A stretch of DNA of 7,273 nt, taken from positions 1 to 7,273 of the forward strand of contig JAZKZE010000034.1 in the NCBI GenBank assembly GCA_045612485.1, written 5' to 3'. The position numbers were made by a program, and so were the translations under genes. This document shows, one piece after another, positions 4,181-7,273 of this stretch (positions are counted from its first letter, which is position 1; the number at the start of each line of letters is the position of its first letter). Under the pieces are notes generated by a model, which worked only from the letters and a program-made list of their open reading frames with translations, was not told where the DNA came from and made no database searches. This stretch comes from RGIG5327 sp045612485 (GTDB lineage: Bacteria; Verrucomicrobiota; Lentisphaeria; Victivallales; UBA1829).

Positions 4181-6871
4181 TCACTTATTTTCCTCAAAAG
4201 CGGCACTTATGCTTTCCACAGTCACATTCTGACCATCCAGATAAATATAACCGTTTTCACAGGGTGCAAGTTCAAAAGCAAAGTTATAAAGGGCAGCACC
4301 TGTCACTTGAAGTTTTTTACCGTACTTTTTGATGTCATGGCGGAATCCGCCTCTGTCCCCGGGCTTTCTCACACAAAGACTTAAATAAGGACGGATACTG
4401 CCATCTTTTCCTGCGGCGGAAGCAGCTTTCACCTCCACCTTCAGTATTCCGCCCTTTTCCCCGCCGGAAACTCCCATAAACTGGTAGATCACACCTTTAA
4501 GGAAGATGGATACTTTCTTTTCATCAAAGGCAGCCTCCGTTCCGGCAAATCCCCAGTATTTGGGGAAAGTTGCCGAAAGAATGTTTTTCCTGCCGGACTT
4601 TGTTTTTTCCACATCGGCAAAGGTGCCGTTTCTTGTTCCCTCTTTTCCAAGTGTGACTGCGCCGAGAGTATTTTTGTAAAGTTCCCCGCAGATCTGGGAA
4701 TACTGTACTCTTTTCACATTTACAAGGAAAGAGGCTCCATTTTCCTTTATTCCCGCAAGAGTCCGGGGGAATTTGATCTCATAACAGATCTCCCCGTTAC
4801 GTTCTTTCCGCACCTTTTCAAAGGGAGCAGCTCCATCCAGATCATAAGTTTTCAAGGGAGCAGATAAATTGCTGTGATCCGGGAAACTCATGATCCACTT
4901 TTCCCCGGCAACAGGGGAAGTACCGTTGACCGCGAGATAAAAGAAGTCTTTATCATAAAGGACTTTCATAAACACATCCGCAGGATAGGCGGGAGGTTCC
5001 ACTTTCCGGGAAAATCCGGCGATAAACTGCGCCTGCGCCCAATCTTTTTCCTTTGTTTCCCCGTCAATAATGATCTTTTCAGAAGTCTTTACAGCATAAG
5101 AGGTACGGGAAAGGCTCTTCTCAAATTCCCTTGCATTTTTCACCCAGAGATCCAGAAAATATTTCTTTTCCAGAGCAAGACGCTTTGCCACTTTCTTATC
5201 AGGATCACTTTTGGCAAGACGTTCCGCTTCAGCAAGAAGGGAAAGAAGTTTCTTTTCCACTCCGGGCTTTTGCAGACATTTTCCTACTTCCACAGGGGGA
5301 TTGCTGTAAATAATGTGTCCGGTAGTTTCCATATAGGCTTTCCGCAGAATACCTCTGTATTCTTTCATTACTTTCCATGCTTTACCGTAGAAATGTTTTC
5401 CAGCATCCTCCCAGATTTTTTCCGGATCAAGGGATGTATCCCAGAACATTTTTCCCGCCACATAGAGGGAGGGCCACAGACAATACATGGCATTTTTCTG
5501 CTCATCGGCTTCTTTCGGTGTATATCTTTTTCCATATTTACCGTCAGGGGGAGTTGTGATAAAATCATACCCGTCCACACCGATTTTTTTGAAGTAACGC
5601 AGGTCATCGGCAATAACATGTTCAATGGGGAGATAGAAATAGCCGCTGCGCAGAAGCACCTCCTGATACCCCCGTTCCGTTACAGGAAGATCATAAGCTC
5701 TCCAGCTCATAAACATATCCCGGAACATATCATTCTGCTTGCAATTTATATCCAGAAGGCTGTGGCGGTAACATCTCTGATGGTCACACAGATTGATCCG
5801 CAAAGAGGGATCAGGCGTCACCCCTTTGGGAGCGAAACGGTAGTTCTGGTAGCCCCACGCATGGATATTGGCATCCGGGTGCTTTTCACGGACGCCTTTG
5901 ATAACTGCATTGATGAATTTAAAGAAACGGGTGGATACATATCCTTTTTTTCTTTCTTCAGGGGTATCCTGTGCCACACAGTTGGCACATTCGCACCAGG
6001 TCTGCACATCGTTGTTGCCGATAAGATAGGAACTGCCTTCGGGGGATTTGTCAAAAAATTCTGTAATGCCCCTGACGGCAAGTTTGATCACTTCAGGATG
6101 ACTGGTACAGGGCTGGGACTGGTGATGCCCTTTGGTATTTGCCTGCTTGATCCTTTTACCTTTCACAAGAGCAAAATATTCCGGGTGAGAGTCAAAAAGC
6201 TTATCGGAAACAAGACTCATAAGGCAATGGCCCCCGCCGCCGTAAACAGCATCGAACCGGTCGTAATCCTTTGCAAATCCACGGCAGTATTTATCCCGCA
6301 AACGGTAATTGCCCCCCACCTGCCAGCGGTTGCGGATAAGGTATTTCCAGCTTTCCAGAGTATCGGAATTCCAGTTGCAGCCCACAAATCCGGCTCTTCT
6401 TACAGAAAATTCCGGCTTTGCCTTTCTCTGTATCTTATCCGGAACAGAAAGAGTCTTCCGGGAGGGAGTATATTCATAAAGTTCCCCGGGAGCGAACCAG
6501 CGAACACCGAAAAATTCTTCAATAAAAGCGTAAGAACCGTAAAGCACACCTCTCGGGGAACTTCCGGTGATCACAAGTGAATTTTTATTTCCATGGAGTC
6601 TATACCCCTCCTTCCCCAGAGAAGGATCTTTTTTTATTTCAAAGGAGATCACATATTTTCCTTTTGCATTTTCCTGAACAGGCAAAACTGCAGAAGTGAT
6701 CTTTTTAGCATAATAAGAAATCTCTTCTGCGGCAAATTTCACCGGCTCCGGAGCATCTTTTTTCAAGCGGATCACCGCATTTGACCTGCCGTTTTTCACA
6801 AGATCCGCTCCGGAAAGAGCAAAAGAAAACATCAAAAAGAAGAGACTGGTAAATAAACAAGATTTTTTCAT
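4181..6871 (-). CDS. Secreted DUF4838 protein with CBM9-like domain
   Basis: An 896-residue exported protein. A Sec signal peptide is clear: MKK, then a hydrophobic stretch (about 6-18) and ALSGA (18-22) as the likely cleavage site. No lipobox cysteine is present. Residues about 25-145 resemble the small alpha/beta domain found before the catalytic barrel in GH20/GH67-type hydrolases (FAAEEISYY, GVLYGSYAFIEEFFGVRWFAPGE). Residues about 155-515 match DUF4838, including the cysteine cluster NDVQTWCECANC (287-298). Residues about 596-745 have the CBM9-like pattern (IIDGETKEKDWAQA, then VLYDKDFFYLAV). A further beta-rich region (about 765-893) follows. The likely role is binding or cleaving a polysaccharide or glycoconjugate outside the cytoplasm, but DUF4838 activity is not established to my knowledge, so no reaction is assigned. 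The start has GGAGG 8 nt upstream. This is the first gene of the minus-strand operon. Confidence 0.9.
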   Translation of the reverse strand: MKKSCLFTSLFFLMFSFALSGADLVKNGRSNAVIRLKKDAPEPVKFAAEEISYYAKKITSAVLPVQENAKGKYVISFEIKKDPSLGKEGYRLHGNKNSLVITGSSPRGVLYGSYAFIEEFFGVRWFAPGELYEYTPSRKTLSVPDKIQRKAKPEFSVRRAGFVGCNWNSDTLESWKYLIRNRWQVGGNYRLRDKYCRGFAKDYDRFDAVYGGGGHCLMSLVSDKLFDSHPEYFALVKGKRIKQANTKGHHQSQPCTSHPEVIKLAVRGITEFFDKSPEGSSYLIGNNDVQTWCECANCVAQDTPEERKKGYVSTRFFKFINAVIKGVREKHPDANIHAWGYQNYRFAPKGVTPDPSLRINLCDHQRCYRHSLLDINCKQNDMFRDMFMSWRAYDLPVTERGYQEVLLRSGYFYLPIEHVIADDLRYFKKIGVDGYDFITTPPDGKYGKRYTPKEADEQKNAMYCLWPSLYVAGKMFWDTSLDPEKIWEDAGKHFYGKAWKVMKEYRGILRKAYMETTGHIIYSNPPVEVGKCLQKPGVEKKLLSLLAEAERLAKSDPDKKVAKRLALEKKYFLDLWVKNAREFEKSLSRTSYAVKTSEKIIIDGETKEKDWAQAQFIAGFSRKVEPPAYPADVFMKVLYDKDFFYLAVNGTSPVAGEKWIMSFPDHSNLSAPLKTYDLDGAAPFEKVRKERNGEICYEIKFPRTLAGIKENGASFLVNVKRVQYSQICGELYKNTLGAVTLGKEGTRNGTFADVEKTKSGRKNILSATFPKYWGFAGTEAAFDEKKVSIFLKGVIYQFMGVSGGEKGGILKVEVKAASAAGKDGSIRPYLSLCVRKPGDRGGFRHDIKKYGKKLQVTGAALYNFAFELAPCENGYIYLDGQNVTVESISAAFEENK

Positions 6872-6879
6872 AAAAATTT

Positions 6880-6884
6880 CCTCC
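6880..6884 (-). promoter_or_regulatory. Ribosome binding site of the DUF4838 gene
   Basis: GGAGG on the minus strand lies 8 nt before the ATG at 6871. It confirms that start, which is also the one that gives a proper signal peptide. Confidence 0.8.
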
Positions 6885-6924
6885 GTTCAGAATATTCCGC
6901 AGTATTCAGCATTCGTACAGGAAT

Positions 6925-6953
6925 AATATATTCTTTCAATGATAAAAATACAA
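6925..6953 (-). promoter_or_regulatory. Promoter of the DUF4838-protease-xseA operon
   Basis: On the minus strand TTGTAT (6953-6948) and TATATT (6930-6925) are 17 nt apart. This implies a transcription start near 6918 and a leader of about 47 nt. The -35 box lies only 8 nt inside the end of the right repeat. The repeat is therefore upstream of this promoter and would not be in its transcript. Confidence 0.6.
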
Positions 6954-6961
6954 GTTTTCTT

Positions 6962-7258
6962 GCACAGCTGTCCCATAAAATCATGGAAAAAAGAGAAATG
7001 TTCGGTTGCCAGGCGAGGCGGTTGCCAACCAGCGCGCAGTGGATGAGCGAATGAACCGCAGGGTATTTTCTTGCGGACGCTCACAAGGAATTGTGAGCGT
7101 ATGAGCCGGCAGCGAGCACGAAGTTACGAGAAAATGAGGGCGTTTTTTGCCCGAATGAACGCAGGCGCGTATAATGGAAAAAGAAACTGCCGCATTACGA
7201 AAGAGTTTGACTGCACAAAAGGAAAAAGTGAGGGGGAGAGAAAAAAGTAAAATGCGTT
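6962..7258 (-). repeat. Right copy of ~300-bp structured intergenic repeat
   Basis: This is the inverted partner of 1-306, with the same order of parts: the inner-end hairpin (6971-6988), two GGTTGCCA copies 16 bp apart (7004-7011, 7020-7027), the 10-bp-arm palindrome (7077-7100), the GGGC/GCCC hairpin (7138-7152) and a purine-rich tract near the outer end (pyrimidine-rich on the minus strand). It ends 90 nt before the DUF4838 start and has the same orientation relative to that gene as the left copy has to rph. The last 15 bases of the window, 7259-7273, cannot be compared because the left copy is cut by the window edge. I see no convincing gene in the 402 bases from 6872 to the end. Confidence 0.93.
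7077..7100. other. Perfect 10-bp-arm palindrome in right repeat
   Basis: Arms 7077-7086 and 7091-7100 are identical to those of the left copy, with the loop GGAA on the plus strand. It is unchanged, although sequence on both sides of it has diverged between the two repeats. Confidence 0.8.
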
Positions 7259-7273
7259 TGGGGCTCTCTCCTG

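Noticed and set aside
4874..6580. A 568-codon open frame on the plus strand, antisense to the DUF4838 gene.
   Set aside because: It lies wholly within a well-supported gene on the other strand and has no recognisable family features in its translation. The minus-strand protein has a signal peptide, domains and a ribosome binding site, so this is a codon-bias shadow.
1..7258. Composite transposon with the repeats as insertion sequences.
   Set aside because: Each repeat is only about 300 bp with no transposase frame, and none of the enclosed genes is a mobility gene.

Overview
The window carries five protein-coding genes in two convergent transcription units, bracketed by two inverted copies of a ~300-bp non-coding repeat. 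The organism looks like a Gram-negative-type bacterium of moderate G+C. The large secreted DUF4838-family protein with a CBM9-like region is typical of glycan-degrading members of the PVC group (Lentisphaerota such as Victivallis, Verrucomicrobiota, Planctomycetota) and of some Bacteroidota. A Lentisphaerota-like source is my best guess, but it rests on family distribution from memory and not on a search.

Layout, left to right. Positions 1-306 hold the left repeat copy. A candidate promoter (335-362) and a good ribosome binding site follow. Next is rph (405-1130, plus strand), encoding RNase PH, which ends in a strong intrinsic terminator (1153-1189). The other four genes are on the minus strand and read from the right end towards rph: a 896-residue secreted DUF4838 protein (6871-4181), an M50-type membrane metalloprotease (4162-3533), xseA for the exonuclease VII large subunit (3505-2144), and an EamA/DMT-type permease (2084-1191). 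The first three are 18 and 27 nt apart and are probably co-transcribed from a good promoter at 6925-6953. The permease has its own near-consensus promoter, whose -35 box contains the xseA stop codon. The right repeat copy lies at 6962-7258, beyond the operon promoter.

The genes do not form an obvious single pathway: one RNA-processing enzyme, one DNA-repair nuclease subunit, one intramembrane-type protease, one metabolite permease and one large secreted glycan-related protein. xseB, the usual partner of xseA, is not next to it. No transposase, integrase, CRISPR array, tRNA or rRNA is visible.

The most unusual element is the repeat. The two copies are over 90% identical by eye, apart from small gaps. 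Each contains several hairpins, including a perfect 10-bp-arm palindrome. Each has the same orientation relative to the gene it precedes and ends 90-98 nt before that gene's start codon. It could be a dispersed structured element (REP/MITE-like), a leader or other non-coding RNA, or a recombination site able to invert the enclosed block; the sequence alone does not decide.
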